Assembly: GCA_021292105.1 (NCBI GenBank)
Contig: CM037869.1
Coordinates: 6,880,204 to 6,944,203, forward strand
DNA: 64,000 nucleotides
Origin: Anadara kagoshimensis
Lineage: Eukaryota > Mollusca > Bivalvia > Arcoida > Arcidae
Reading direction: 5' to 3'
Every line of letters starts with the position of its first letter. The first letter of the stretch is position 1. The notes under the pieces were generated by a model. It was not told where the DNA came from, ran no database searches, and saw nothing but the letters and a program-made list of their open reading frames with translations. A program made the translations under genes and the position numbers. This document shows, in pieces, positions 1 to 12,610 of this stretch.

Positions 1-279
1 AAAAGAAGTCAAAGCTCGACTGCCGAGTGCCCAAGGTATGGAAAGGTAGCGGTCGAAAAGCTGCCGAGAGATAGATGGCAACTGCTATCGATATTTATAA
101 ACACCAAACGAGGGACCAATATGGGCTGTCAGCACTAATTCGTTAGCTGGATGCTAAACTTTGTACAGGTCTGTACTGTATTTATTGAGGCATCCTCATC
201 TGGCACACATCATATGACATGTGTTTGTTGATGGAGATACTTTAGGACCCCAACAGGAATAAATAAATAGGGCCTACAT

Positions 280-560
280 TAAAAAAAATAAATGATAAAT
301 AAATAAATAAATAAATAATGAATAAATAAGAAATTCTACAGAGAAATAAGTTAGAGCTGGGACACAGTAATGTTGAGCAGGTTCCAAATTTTTAGCAGGT
401 TAGAGATAAATAAATAAATAAATCAGAAATTGTTCAGAGAAATAAGTTAGAACTGGGACACAATATGTCAGCAGTTAATAAATAAATAAATAAATAAATA
501 AGAAATTCTACAGAGAAATAAGTTAGAGTTGGGACACAGTATGTTGAGCAGGTTAGTGAT
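280..560. repeat. Degenerate tandem repeat, TAAA-rich plus 50-bp unit
   Basis: Three head-to-tail copies of a unit reading GAAATTCTACAGAGAAATAA, then a GTTAGAGCTGGGACACAGTATG-like stretch, are separated by (AAAT)n tracts of different length. The copies lie near 330, 430 and 506. The unit is noncoding on both strands. The 270 bases before it show nothing I recognise. Confidence 0.7.
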
Positions 561-1081
561 GATAAATAGGGTAAATACATAAAAAGAAATCAAAATAAGA
601 TGCATTTTGTCTTTCCTCAAGGTACAAACATGAAATGTGGCATGGGTACAATGGAAAGTAACCTCAGATATTTTTTGGAAAAATAAAACAAATATTTTTA
701 TATGAACAAAATTAACATTTAAAAAATAAAAGATATTGAATTACTAAAAAGTTAAAAAAATTATAAACAGGCAGATAGTTAGAAATTTTGTCATATTGTT
801 GTTTGTTAAATGAATGACGAGTGGGCCATAATAGCATTTAAAAGGACTAAAATTGTCTAAATTATCAAATTTAATTTAGAAAATACACAAACAGGTGATT
901 TTATGGGGGACAGGTACTTTCTAGTTGTTTTGGCTGTGATAAATAGATAAAACATTTACAAATGAATCAAAAACTATGGGATCATATGGCAGTGTTCATT
1001 CTAGAAAGGGGCTGTTGATCCTTTGTTTTGCCAAATGGCACCATTGTAAAGGCCATAGTGGGCCACATTTGAAATTAGATT

Positions 1082-1415
1082 TTGACTCAGGGATATTGCA
1101 AGCCTAGGCTTATCAAGGCCCTCAAAAAGTTTTATGGCCGTCATCACAGTGTTGTTGATAAGTTTGATGTCTCTGTGTCCAGGATTGCCTTGGATATATT
1201 TGACGTCTCATAGTTCCATGTTCCTTTCACACAATTTTGATTACACACGTGACGGGTGTAGCTAGCTAAACAGGAGGTGCTTACCCTTCCGGAGCACCCG
1301 GCCTCACTTCCCTGGTGGAGGTTCACGTGTCTAACCTAACTTGTCAGTTCCAAAGTTTTTACTTTGCTTCTGGATTGTGATTCGGAAATGGATAAGTATG
1401 TTTGTTTTTGATTTC
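1082..1415 (-). repeat. Dispersed ~330 bp repeat, inverted partner of 57145-57475
   Basis: The reverse complement matches 57145-57475 over its whole length with scattered substitutions. Both copies keep a 40-residue frame that includes YIQGNPGHRDIKLINNT and TAIKLFEGLDKPRLAISLSQ, so the repeat may descend from coding sequence. The family is not recognised. No terminal repeats or target duplication are evident. The two copies lie in opposite orientation near the two ends of the window. Confidence 0.6.
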
Positions 1416-3602
1416 AAATGCAAGTTCAAAATATTTGATAGCATTGTGATATATAAAAGCTACATTATATGAAACTTTTAAATACTTCATTACAAAAGCT
1501 TTTACATCAGCCTAAAAGACTACAAGTCACATCAAACATTAGATGTATGTAAAATTATTGATGTTATTCAACTTGTTATTATTAGAAATGAACCCATCTG
1601 AAAAATCCTAGAATGAACACTCGTGCATGGTTATTACTGTTTACACAAAATGGAACATTTTTCAAAGAAAAATGCATTATGTGTGACTAAACCAACTACA
1701 CATTTATGAATTGAATGCTTCTCTTGATACTGAATACCTACTTTTTCACCACATGAAATGCTTTTCATGCACCCTTGTCTGAAGTGTAGCATACAGGTAA
1801 CAGCATAGGTTAAAATCTTACTATGTCAGAAAGTTTTCCAGTTCTCTTGTTGAGGGGTGTGTTTTACTTAGGGATGAAGCCTAACTATTTTGAGCTAGGG
1901 ACCAGCTCACTTCATAAAAGAATTTGTAACAGTAATAAATGGCTTAAATGTGTTAACATTAAGGGACCCAGACTGGATTTTAGAAGTCATTGGCTACTTG
2001 GCCCCTGCTTATCTTCATCCCTGTACCTAGTTTCCCCCTTAATCTCATTTACCTGATTATAATTGAAATAATCTTGAATGGAGTGTGTTTACCAACCAAT
2101 CAATTCTAAATTTAACTGATAAATCAATAAATCTGGAATAGGCCTGTGTGTTACAATTATTTTGAATTCTTTCAAACTAATAATGCCTGTTTGGATACAC
2201 TGTGTCATGAATTTCACTGCATTTGCATAAACTTATTTCTTAATGTTATTATCAAACCAGTTCCCATGAATTTTCCTGAAAGGTGATATTTATTTATCAG
2301 AATTTTACAATTTTACAGAAATTACTGAAATTCCTAAATATTTTACAGATCTGTATTTAATCATTATAATATGGAGTTAAATTTTAAACCAAGTCAAATG
2401 AAATTCACATGATTGGTATTAGCTTTTCCTATTTCCTACTTCCACATAGTCTATTTTAAATGTTATTTGTGCTATGTCAAATTGACTTAAAACTTTTAAT
2501 GAAGCAAAATAATCAACTTTGCATGTCTAAATTGTACTAAAATAATAATGCCGGGGATATTGGCATCAGAACAGAAACAAAAATTTAAATAACAAAGACC
2601 AATGTTGTGTTGACTCTGGCTAAACTAACATGGGAGATGTTTCCTCATTTTGGGAAATATTTCATAAAGTAAAATCCAGTCCAACCCTCTTTAATGATGT
2701 TAGCTTATTTATCCAATGATATGTACTGATATGACAGACAGGTCCTGTTTATATTTTGCCAGCAAAGCAAAATCAGTTGGTAATTTTCAGTAATTCTGAG
2801 TCCCTAACTAGCCCTACATGAGCAGGTTGCACTGTACACTGTATTGGTACAGATCCCGAGTCCATATGGGTAAAATTAGAACACATCCGTATCTAATGTG
2901 TTCGACAGCCTTGCAGATCGATCAAATAAGGCAAAAAAGCTTGAAAATTTTGTCTAAAATACACGATGACATTTTCTGCATGCTAAAATTGTGATCGAAG
3001 CGGGACGAATGCTAATCAAATATGTCCGACTGGAAGTAGTTCCAAAAAATCGGCAGATTAGACGAGAAATGAGGTGAAAATACAATATTTTTAAGGAAAA
3101 ACTTACTTTATTTCAACAAAAATATCTCCACAGCGTCTCTCGATTATCAAATTTATACATTGCATACAATAAGGAAGCTGTCTTAGCATTTTTTCTGTGT
3201 CAAATTAGCCGGAAAGGGGCGGCCCATGATCGAGAATCCGGCAATGTCATCGATTTTTTCGACATTTGAAACTGGTACGTTTTTTGTGTAAAGAAATTTA
3301 TTTTACAAATTATACATCAAAATAACCGTGAGAAAAAGTTCTTTCCGTTCATGTAAAAACATCTTTGGTGCATGAGGAACTGCGTACACAGAATGATATT
3401 TTTTAAAGTTTCAATTTTCAATTTTTCGCCGGTGCCTAACATTCAATTACGATTTAAATTGTTAAATTCTCACCGACTTTGATAAAAATCGCCTTTAATG
3501 ACTTACTTTTGTCCTCAAAAAACGATAAAATACTACAAATAGTATTAAAAACTCGCAGTGAAATAAATATTATGTAATTTTACCGCCTCGAGTGAATTCA
3601 AA
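1416..3602. other. No recognisable feature
   Basis: AT-rich sequence with no convincing coding exon, tandem array or terminal-repeat element. The longest open frame (1823-2056 plus) has no family signature and low-complexity composition. Confidence 0.4.
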
Positions 3603-4694
3603 TTTTTGACAATTTTTTCACTTTGTCTGCGCGTGAAATTTTGTTTGATGAATCAATGCGCTGGCCGGGTTGGCTATCCTACTGCTTGGATGCTTCCTTG
3701 TAGAACTTGATCTCGGATATCGGTGAAGCAGTAACATTGAACAAAACAATTATTCTATGCACATGGAACATCAGTACATGTTGACTTCGTGTAGCCAAGG
3801 CGCACAGCTGCTTCTAACTTAAAAAGTAAGGCACCAATGTGGGAACAACTTTCTCCAAGTCTACAAAATAAGATAAAAATTGATTACAATAAGCCTTAAT
3901 GCATATTGGAAGAAAATACAAAATACTATATACAAAGTTACCAAATTATTGTGGAATAATTTCATTTTTCATCAGCATTGTATATATTATTTATAATGTT
4001 GTTATGGATGATATTATCCGGGGCCTTGGACATATATTATTATTATTATTAGTTACGGAAGAATTGATTAATTAACCGAGTTTAACATCTAAGTCAAGAA
4101 TATTTTAACTATTTCAATTTCACTTATAATGAGACGTTACCAGCCATATGTAAAGATGTAGAAATTTTACCTTTGCTATGTATGGGCTGATGGTATTATC
4201 CACTAAGATTTCGCCTACTGTGGCATATGACCCAAGATTTTTATATTTTAATGCAGAGTGCTTGGCAAAAGAACAGTTACTGTACTACCAATTTTCAAAT
4301 CTTAAATCACAAATTAACAGTGTACAAGAACAATTTACGTGATTAAAAACTGTTTCAATTGACATAATGAATGCTAATGTACATTCAAGGGAATACTCTT
4401 TTCTAGGTACACCAGACTTAGACTCTATTCAAAAGTACATGCAAGCTCTAACTAATATACACACCCTGCCATACAATCACAATGGACTGTTATGACTGGT
4501 TCATTCTTTTTTAGGGCTACCCAAGGGTGATGAGGCTCATCAGTTACCCTCCAAGAAGGCTTGACATCAGCTCGGAAAATGAAATTACCACTGGAGGATT
4601 TCATATCGTAAACTGTCTGAACCCAACCAGAATAAAAAAGTATGTGCTTCCAAGGATCTAAAATTTTCCATAGCTTCTGCTGAATACAACCCTG
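3603..4694 (-). pseudogene. SWIM-type zinc-finger protein, two-exon pseudogene fragment
   Basis: Two minus-strand exons join in phase. Exon A (4694-4465) follows a splice acceptor (TTCTTTTACAG) and stays open for 76 codons, with KPSWRVTDEPHHPWVALKKN and HCDCMAG. It ends at GG before a GTGTGT donor. Exon B starts at 3860 after TATTTTGTAG; its first base completes the Gly codon and it reads LGESCSHIGALLFKLEAAVR. Together they give the SWIM pattern CxC...CxH, known from bivalve proteins that also carry YqaJ-type nuclease domains. Exon B then has a TAG where the family has Trp (3755-3757) and a frameshift about 15 bases on, after which NVTASPISEIKFYKEASK follows and decays by about 3603. The split matches a spliced host-type gene rather than a processed copy. 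SWIM fingers bind DNA or protein; the role here is unknown. Upstream exons were not found. Confidence 0.65.
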
Positions 4695-6139
4695 TAAAAG
4701 AAAAACTCCAATTAAAAATGTTTTTAAGAAACTTTCTATTTTTCTGAAGGAAACTCACTTCAATTGAATTATATTTAAATAAAAAAATTATTAAAGGTTA
4801 AATACAGATGAGAGAAGAAGGAAATAAAAGAAACACATGAAAATGTAAAATTTTAACTAAAAAATTAAGCAGTTAATAATAAATGTACAGAATGTTTCAT
4901 TTATATCAAAGAGAGATGTATTAACCAACTTAAAATATCAATTTAAATCAATTTGCAAAGAAAATTCTAGCAATGATATAAAACAATCAAATGATATTAT
5001 TTAATATAAACTTTAAAGAAAATATTACCAAAAAATGACTTAAAAATTTAACGCAATTGTGTATTTTGCGCTAAAATTGACACTTTTGTAAAATGTGTCA
5101 ATCAGGTCTACTAAAAAATAAATTGACAAATGGTGAAAATAGAATTTGAAATACCATATTTTGTCAGGAGAAGCATTGTATTAAATTGTTAATTGCGTAT
5201 TTTTCAACACGCAAAAATTTTACTCTTAATATCCCAAGAAATAATTGAAATAAAGTGTGGAAAACTAACTTTGATGGAAAAAGCATATTGTAACACTATA
5301 TGCCAGCGCATATTTTATTTTTTACCCATTTATTTCATACTCTCTGCATTTATTCAACGAAAATATTTTATATCTTATATGGAAATGAAATGTTGATTTG
5401 TTAATTAAAATAATGAAATATGCTCAATTCAGTAATCATCATTTTATTTCTTAAATTATCCAAATAAATTAATTTTAATATATATTTTTTACTTTGTAAT
5501 ATACTTTATTGCAAACCAGTGTATTTTAAGTGCCTAGTATCTTGCTAATTTATAATAATTATGATACTGAAAAAAAATTATATTCCTTATGGAGTTTTTG
5601 GTTCTTTTTTTATAATTTTAGTTGAATAAGAACTCTATTTTTTGCGATATCTAGTCAACAGATTCAGAGGATAGACGGGATTTTCCCATATTCAAAATTA
5701 TTATATTTTCATAACAAAATCGTCCGGGAAAATTAAAACTGCTTTCAACACTGAAATCTGTGAATATATTTGTGTTGATTATAAACTTGAATTATTCAAC
5801 TTAAAATGCTGTATAAAGACCATATTGTATGTTTATTTATCGATATCACTTGGCGTAAATTTAAAAATCCAATATGGCGGCGACTGTGAACAACCGCATG
5901 TAGGTAAAAAAGAAGAACGTCGGTGCAAACTGTCAAGATCGTCTTTTTTATGTTTCCGTGAGGCTTTACTGAATGAATTTTTATGATTTTATCTTAAAAT
6001 AATCATACAAAAGTGAAGAATTAAAATATATATGCAACAAAAAAAAAAAAAAAAAAGACTAAATATTTTTGCGCGATCGTCGATCAACTTTTTGGTGTTA
6101 TAACTTTTTTCTACTACAGATAAAAGGATGCTGCAAACG
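4695..6139. other. No gene seen; AT-rich sequence
   Basis: No exon or repeat unit that I can support. A 17-18 base A run lies near 6040. If the SWIM pseudogene has further upstream exons they should lie here or beyond, but none could be read. Confidence 0.35.
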
Positions 6140-7400
6140 ATGGATAAAAGATAATTATTTTTGTACAGAGTGAACGCGTACATTGGTATCGCTTTCTTCC
6201 AAGATATCGAGCTTCTTTGCTATGAAATTATAAGATATGAGTACACCTGGAAATAGTGCGCCTGGTAAATGAGCGTGAAAGAAGTATATCTGTTTTATCG
6301 TGAGATATGTATTCTGAGACGGGTAATTCATTTGGTTACATATGCACATTTGGAATAAATTTTCGGAATTCATTTCAGAATCTAGTAAAATATTGCGACG
6401 GGATGCATCTAATAATTTCTGCAATTTGGCGAACTGATCGCATGTTCACAATAAAAAGTAGTTCGAGAAGTTTGCGTCCTACGATGTAAAATCATAACTT
6501 TTTAAGAAATGAACAGCAACGGCAGGTTGTTTAATTAATTCTTCGTGAAATCTACGGAAATTTAAATTTATTTTGAAAGTTGTGATAACGTATTTTGATG
6601 TTGAGGCAATTGTGTCATATTTTAAAATGTTTATCGATTAGATTTTACTTTCGTGAAAGGGAGATAATTCGTACAGTGTTGTATGCAAATTTTAAATACA
6701 GTCGTTTTACCAGTTCCGAACAGGGTTTCATATAAGCGCTGCTGTAGACGTCATCCACAAGCAGAGAAAATAAAATTTATGTGGTGTAATAATACAAATG
6801 TTTACTGATTCCAAAATATCGACACCTGTCCTCAAAAACACGTGGTAGTATGCTTTCTTCAAAAAAGCATTTCCGTGATCACGATTTGTTTACATCGTTA
6901 AACTAGGTCACCAACAATCTGTCGTACATTTAGGAAGCGGTTGAAGAAACAGCAAATTGAGAAAATTACTTTGCGATTCCTTTAATTGAACGGGATTGAA
7001 ATTTTAGATTATTCGGTAGTAAAAATTCGGAACTGGTAAAACAACTAAATGATCCAGTTACATACAACCGCTAGAATGTTCCCCCTCATAGCGACGGTAG
7101 GATCTGCAAAACTCTACTTTCTCTCTATCCGAAATGACAAAACGATCGGGTACAACTTTTTTAAATTTTAATTACCGATTGTCTTTTTCATATATTTATA
7201 AAATTAATTTTTTCTACCATTTAATTCAGCAATACATGGTTTGGTACATAAAAATGTTTCTTTTTCCAAAAAAAAAACCATCCGTTGGACTATATGCATA
7301 GATCGACGACACCCCCCCCCCCAATTTTCGGTTATATTCTGTCTTGCCACAACACAATTTTCTCAACTACGCTGTACAACAGCACGACAGTGCTATGTTT
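6140..7400 (+). mobile_element. 1.25 kb dispersed element, copy 1 (inverted partner at 60820-62085)
   Basis: The reverse complement aligns end to end with 60820-62085; coordinates in the two copies sum to a near constant 68225. Both contain the paired phrases CCAGTTCCGAACAGGGTTTC and TTCGGAACTGGTAAAAC, a minus-strand frame with QMCICNQM and IKQIYFFHAHL (plus strand in the other copy), and a C homopolymer of 11 here that is 27 G in the other copy. The outer end CAACTACGCTGTA...CAGTGCTATGTTT recurs alone at 9167-9212, which suggests a real terminus. No transposase is recognised, so the class is unknown and it may be non-autonomous. Confidence 0.65.
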
Positions 7401-7804
7401 TCTGATTGGTCCTAAAAAATCAGGATCCTGGATTAATTGCAGCCCCTTCGTAAATAAAAACGATTTACCCGAAAATCTGCCCTAAAGTGTATTACACGTT
7501 TTACCTGGAATTTTTACAATTAACACACAATGTCTCAGGTGTCAAAAATTTCGCAACAAAACAAAATCGTGCAAGAATGGTTTATACCAATTCAGGTTTT
7601 TAAGCTCACTTGGTCAATTTATATATAGTCATCAATAATTTTAACAACATTTAAATTAGCACTAAGGTATACAAAACAAACATTTTATTTCATTTTCACT
7701 CAAATTAATTTTGAATTAAATCATTGACTTAAGCAATGGGGAGTAAAGCAACTTATTTCAAAGGCAGTGACTGGTCATGGTGCAGGCTTTAAATATATAT
7801 GTTT
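7401..7804. other. Spacer, nothing recognised
   Basis: AT-rich sequence between the dispersed element and the GAT-rich satellite. No exon, repeat unit or structured element could be supported. Confidence 0.4.
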
Positions 7805-8840
7805 TTCATGCAATGATGACACCATGGTGATGATGTGGCATGAGGGGTTCTGATGATATGATGATGATGATACAATAGTGGTTGTGGTGATGATGAAATT
7901 GAGTTCTACAGATGATGTCACCATGTTAATGTAATGCAACATAATGATGGCGATGGTGGTGGTGACATGAGTTCTGATGATGGTGGTGACATGAGTTCTG
8001 TTACTGCCGATAATGGCAATGATTCATTATAATAATGATGTCACCATGTGGATGATGATGTGACATGTAGCTTTGTGGTGATGATGACAACAATGTCTTC
8101 ATGTTGATGATGATGATGACGATGTTTTCATGATGATGACACGAGTAAATCTAATGATGATAATAGTTTATGGTAACATGAGTTCTGTTGCTGCCAGTGA
8201 TTATGATGATGATGGTGGGGATGACATTTAGTCCTGCTGCTGCTGAAAATGATGCTGATTCATGATGATGATGGTTCATGAAAATGTCACCATTTTGATC
8301 ATGATGTGACATGAGTTATGATGATATTGACAATGTCCTTATGCTGATAATAAAAAAGGGTAAGTCTGATTATGATGATAGTAGTGGTGACATTGAGTTC
8401 TGCTGCTGCAGATAATGATGATTCATAATTATAATGATGTCACCATGTTGATGATGATGTGACATAAAGATTTGTGATGACATGAGTAAATCTGATGATG
8501 ATGGTGGTAATGATCTGATGATAATGATGGTAGTGATGACATTATTTCCTGCTTCTGCCAATAATAATGATGATGGTCATTTCTGATAATGATGTTGTGG
8601 ATGACATTAAATTCTGCTGCTGCTTATAATGATGCTGATTCATGATAATGTCACCATATTGATGATGATGGTGGTGGTGACGTGTCAGTTCTGTTGCTGT
8701 GACTGCTGCTGCTGATGATACTATTATAATCATTTCTGATAGTGATGAATTTGATGATGATGGTAGTGGTGGTTTTGACACAAGTTCTACTGTTGCTGCT
8801 AATGTCACATCATCATCAACATGGAGAAATCATCTTCATC
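7805..8840. repeat. GAT/ATG-rich compound satellite
   Basis: About 1 kb of imperfect repeats built on (GAT)n/(ATG)n. A longer phrase recurs at least six times: GTGACATGAGTTCTGCTGCTG, then AATGATGATTCATGATAATG and TGTCACCATGTTGATGATG. Period is roughly 100-150 bp with heavy internal variation. Several frames stay open because the triplet array excludes stops; they encode His, Asp or Ser runs and are not evidence of a gene. Confidence 0.85.
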
Positions 8841-9166
8841 AAATGAAAATTGTAGTGCTTTGTGAAATCCTTCCGATTTTCAGAGTAGAGTTCATCAATA
8901 CATTTCTTTGTATTTTATGAATGTAAGATCTGATACACCTTGAATAAAACATCATATTGATAATTCAAGTATGTGAACATCATTTGATCATAAATCATGA
9001 GTGTGTTTAAAAAATTACACAGGTCCAATAAAATCTGTGACAGTTACTGAAATATGCTGGGATATTTTCCTTCAACTTCTATGTAATATGCCAGTCACAA
9101 CTTTCAAAAACCCCATATCTGTATGAATGGGTAGATTTCAATTTTCTTCCCTTTTACAGCATATTT

Positions 9167-9212
9167 GCAACTACGCTGTAGATCAGCACTGCAGTGCTAT
9201 GTTTATTATTGG
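9167..9212. repeat. Isolated copy of the 1.25 kb element terminus
   Basis: GCAACTACGCTGTA, a CAGCACTGCAGTGCT palindrome and ATGTTTATTATTGG match the outer end of the elements at 7361-7407 and 60821-60868. Flanking sequence does not continue the match. It is probably a relic or a shared terminal motif. Confidence 0.45.
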
Positions 9213-9510
9213 TAGCCTTATTTGTAGACGGCCAAAATAAGGATAGAATGGTGTGGCGTAAGAGATAGAAGCGCTGTATAGGGCAGCGTATGACATTTAT
9301 TTTAATTGGCGAGCAGAGTGCGCCGATAGACAAAGTAAGAGGACCACATATAAATAATAATAATACATATAATAAAAATTTAAGGACATTTTTGCATATA
9401 TGTATAACTAGGCTGGCGAAAATCAATCCTCATTTTGCAACTCCATGAAAACAACCAGGGTAAAAATGTTTAAACAGACAAAATTAGCATATTTGCTGCC
9501 AAATCTCTTA

Positions 9511-9746
9511 AACTGCAAGTTTTTCTTGGTGCAAAATGCACTAAATGAAATATTGCATGGTCAATGAATACATAGCCCAATTCATCAATAGCACTAGTTT
9601 CTTTGGATAGTAAATGAATGCACTCTGTGGAAACACTGCAATATTCCACTGTACATTCAGGCGTTCCTCTTGGGCACATTCTGTCTTGGACCTACAATGA
9701 AAACAAATAATGATTAAACACAATATCTTGCTCACTCACTCCAATC
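9511..9746 (-). repeat. Direct duplicate, copy 1; possible exon with splice acceptor
   Basis: Matches 10250-10470 in the same orientation. On the minus strand both copies have a pyrimidine-rich acceptor (TTGTTTTCATTGTAG here, TTTGTTTATTGTAG there) followed by GTCCA and a frame containing RTPECTVEY. Here the frame continues to 9470 with CSVSTECIHLLSKETSAIDE. In the other copy indels break it. No family is recognised. It could be a duplicated exon or a noncoding repeat. Confidence 0.45.
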
Positions 9747-10249
9747 CAGCCCCTGTCATTCAATTGGCACTTAAATGTCCATTAAACGTGATTAAATTGC
9801 CAATTAATTTCCATAAAAAGTGATTATTTTTGTATCAAAATTAAAGAATCAAGGTATAAATAAATATAATGAAATGCATTTAGTAAATTGTATTAAATTA
9901 AAACAAAATAGGAAAACAAACACTGTGTAAATGATCGGGCCATTGGTTGTATAAATGCATGGTGATGATTTCACTTCAGAATAGGAAATTCTGCACTGTA
10001 GTATCCAGCCTGTGAAATAAGTTCAAAATTATTTTGGACAATATATATGTACAATATAGATACATGGTATAGCATGTACTATGTACAGGTTAAGATACGT
10101 TACTACTGTTTCACCTTTGGGTACCTTTTAGAGGGATTGGTAGAGTGCTCGCTTGTCTCTCTTGTATAGCTTCCTGTAAATTTGGATCACCATCTGGTTT
10201 TGGTTTGTGGTTACTAAGATTTTTAAAATCCCATAAACCAGTATTTGTG

Positions 10250-10470
10250 TCAAGTTTTTCTTGGTACAAAATGCACTAAATGAAATATGTGAATACATAT
10301 CCCAATTCATCTGACATCACTAGTACTAGTTTCTTTGGACAGGAAATGAATGCACTGTGCAAATATTCCACTGTACATTCAGGTGTTCTTCTTGGCACAT
10401 TCTGTCATGGACCTACAATAAACAAAATAATAATTAAACACAATAACTTCCTCACTCACTCCAATGCTAT
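10250..10470 (-). repeat. Direct duplicate, copy 2
   Basis: The second copy lies about 735 bp downstream of the first and is more decayed. A small deletion shifts the frame seen in copy 1 and the peptide ends after DELGYVFTYFI. The acceptor-like border is kept. Sequence between the copies (9747-10249) is unrelated and unrecognised. Confidence 0.45.
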
Positions 10471-11948
10471 TTCACAAGATTTGCATGTTATTTATCAAAA
10501 ATGTAAATTACTTGCAAGTTGAGCACCCCCAGGTCTGCTTACATATACTCTGCCTTAACCCTGATTTTGGCCAACCTTTTATGCCTCTGGACTGGTCAAT
10601 AATCCCTAAAGGGGCAAACGGGTCATACCAATTCCCTTGCTTCACCGACCAATATATCTTATAGTATAAAGCAGGACACGTATCCCATTAATTTAAGGGC
10701 CTAACCCGAATAACATTTATATCCTGTGATGTCATTTATGACGTCTAAACAAGGCTTTCCCCATGGAGAACTTACATGCCTTTTCCTGTTTACTAACAAA
10801 GTGTCTGGTACATTTTATTCATAGCTACATTATACACGTCACAACATTCTCCCCAACATGTATCTAAACTTTAATAGAGTATAAAATATCCAATTTCGTT
10901 ACATTGCCCCCTCTTTTCTAAAATGCATCCCGCAATTAAACTTGTATATATAAATAATCGGGGCGAAAAAAAAAAAAAAATCATTGAATTAAAAACAAAT
11001 AACTTTTTTATGTATTCATTTGATCAACCAGAAATCAATCGCAATAATATTCCTGATCATGTGTCACAGCTGCCTGCTTTTAGTGTTTATTTATTACAGG
11101 AACTCTCTACTTCTTCTCCATGCACCACCATTTCTGTATTTCCTTTTAATTTTTCCCATCGTCATCCCAATCTGCCATGCGTCATGTGTCACAGCTGCCT
11201 TCATGAATGTCACTTAAAGTTCATAAATGTACGTAAAACCAACATCCGTATTCGTTTATAGAAAAATTCTAATTAGAAAGATTTTTAATTTCAATCAATC
11301 CCCAATTTGTTAGAAATTTTAAACAAAAATCATGTAGATTTAACTACCTTTTAAAGTTTTAATATTTTTTAGTCTCATTAACTTCGACACTCGATTTCAG
11401 AATTTTATACAGTAATATAACGCGACAAAATCGTTGTTAACAGTAACGCGAATTTAATTTAAACAATATTTTATCAGAAAAAATGTTGAAAAGGATTGGA
11501 CAGCAGGCATTGCCTATATAAGTCTCCTTAGTTGGAGTACATAATATATATATATTAACAAGTATCGCAAAAATAACATTAATAATAATAATACACAATG
11601 AATAATATTAATATTAGTGTTGTACCAATAATTTTGATGATATAATTGTAACTACTAAAAATTTGAAAAATTCATTTTTGTTAGACTATTGAAAAATGAA
11701 TGAAGAAAAAAAGAAGAGGAAAAAACAATATAAAACAGAACGAAAACAAAGAACAATGAGAAAACAAAATTAAGAAAAAGAAATGAGTGAAAGAGAGATA
11801 TATATACAAAAGAGAGTAGCTAATAGTTAGCAAAGTTAAACAACAAAAAAGAGGTTGAAAATAACAGAACAGAAGATGTGAATTATTAGGGTTAAGAAAC
11901 TAAGAGTAATATGTACAAAAGAGTGACTCAGTTGGAATTACTAGATTT
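10471..11948. other. No gene seen
   Basis: AT-rich sequence with an A14 run near 10967. Small open frames at 10923-11261 overlap this run and lack family features. A short AT microsatellite lies near 11545. Confidence 0.4.
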
Positions 11949-12610
11949 TTACCGTTGAGAATCCTTAATGAAGTTATGTACTACTTGAAATAATTGAGTG
12001 TTTTTACCATATGAGTATTCTGGAGAACCATGGAGAAGAATTTGAAGGTCTATAGAAGGTAAGCCAGTTATAGAATAAATAACATTAAATAATTTCTGCC
12101 TGGGTTGAGAGAAAGCTACACAGTCAGAAAAGAAGTGCTGATTATCTTCAGATGGGGATCCACACTTAGGGCATGATGAGTCATTCTCAATTAAGTGATC
12201 AAAAAGATGACGCTTAAGATTGCTCGAAAAATTGCGCAACTGACAGTGATATATATATTCTCAGCTCTACTACCATAGTTAAAGGAAGAATTCATTTCAC
12301 TTGTGCAATAGTATGATTTAAGTTAAGACTTGAATGATGCAATAGAAGTTGCAGATTTTATTGCAATCGGTAGTTCATTCCATAGTTTTATTGTAGATGG
12401 CAGGAAGCTATTGTAATAAGAAGAAGTTCGACAAAGAGGTAATTGAAAAAGTTGACCCGAGTTTCTTAAGTTGTAACCAGTATCAGTTGGAAAGTAGAGA
12501 TAAATGATATGTTGCAAATAAGCAGGGGCATAGCCATTGATCGATTTATAGAAAGTGGTTAGTTTATGTTGCCTGCGCCTTGCCTCTAGGGATTCCAGTC
12601 CGAGTTCAAA
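11949..12610 (-). pseudogene. LINE (Jockey/CR1-like) ORF2 C-terminal fragment
   Basis: The minus strand reads the post-RT C-terminal domain of a non-LTR retrotransposon. First comes LESLEARRRQHKLTTFYK, then LPLCRTSSYYNSFLPSTIK followed by LWNELP (12600-12323). After a stop and frameshift comes LRNFSSNLKRHLFDHL with a CX2CX8HX4C zinc-knuckle-like motif (CPKCG...HFFSDC) and the natural end near 11949. No catalytic FADD segment is present, so the copy is 5'-truncated near 12610, as expected from incomplete target-primed reverse transcription. The clade is uncertain; the SFLPSTIKLWNELP-type tail occurs in several LINE clades. Confidence 0.8.

Noticed and set aside
4171-4279. Phase-compatible 36-codon second exon after the SWIM exon A
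   Set aside because: It lacks the CxH half of the SWIM motif. The exon at 3860 joins in phase and supplies it, so the 4.2 kb frame is chance.
8370-8920. Open frames with His, Asp or Ser runs
   Set aside because: Produced by the stop-free triplet satellite, open in several frames on both strands.
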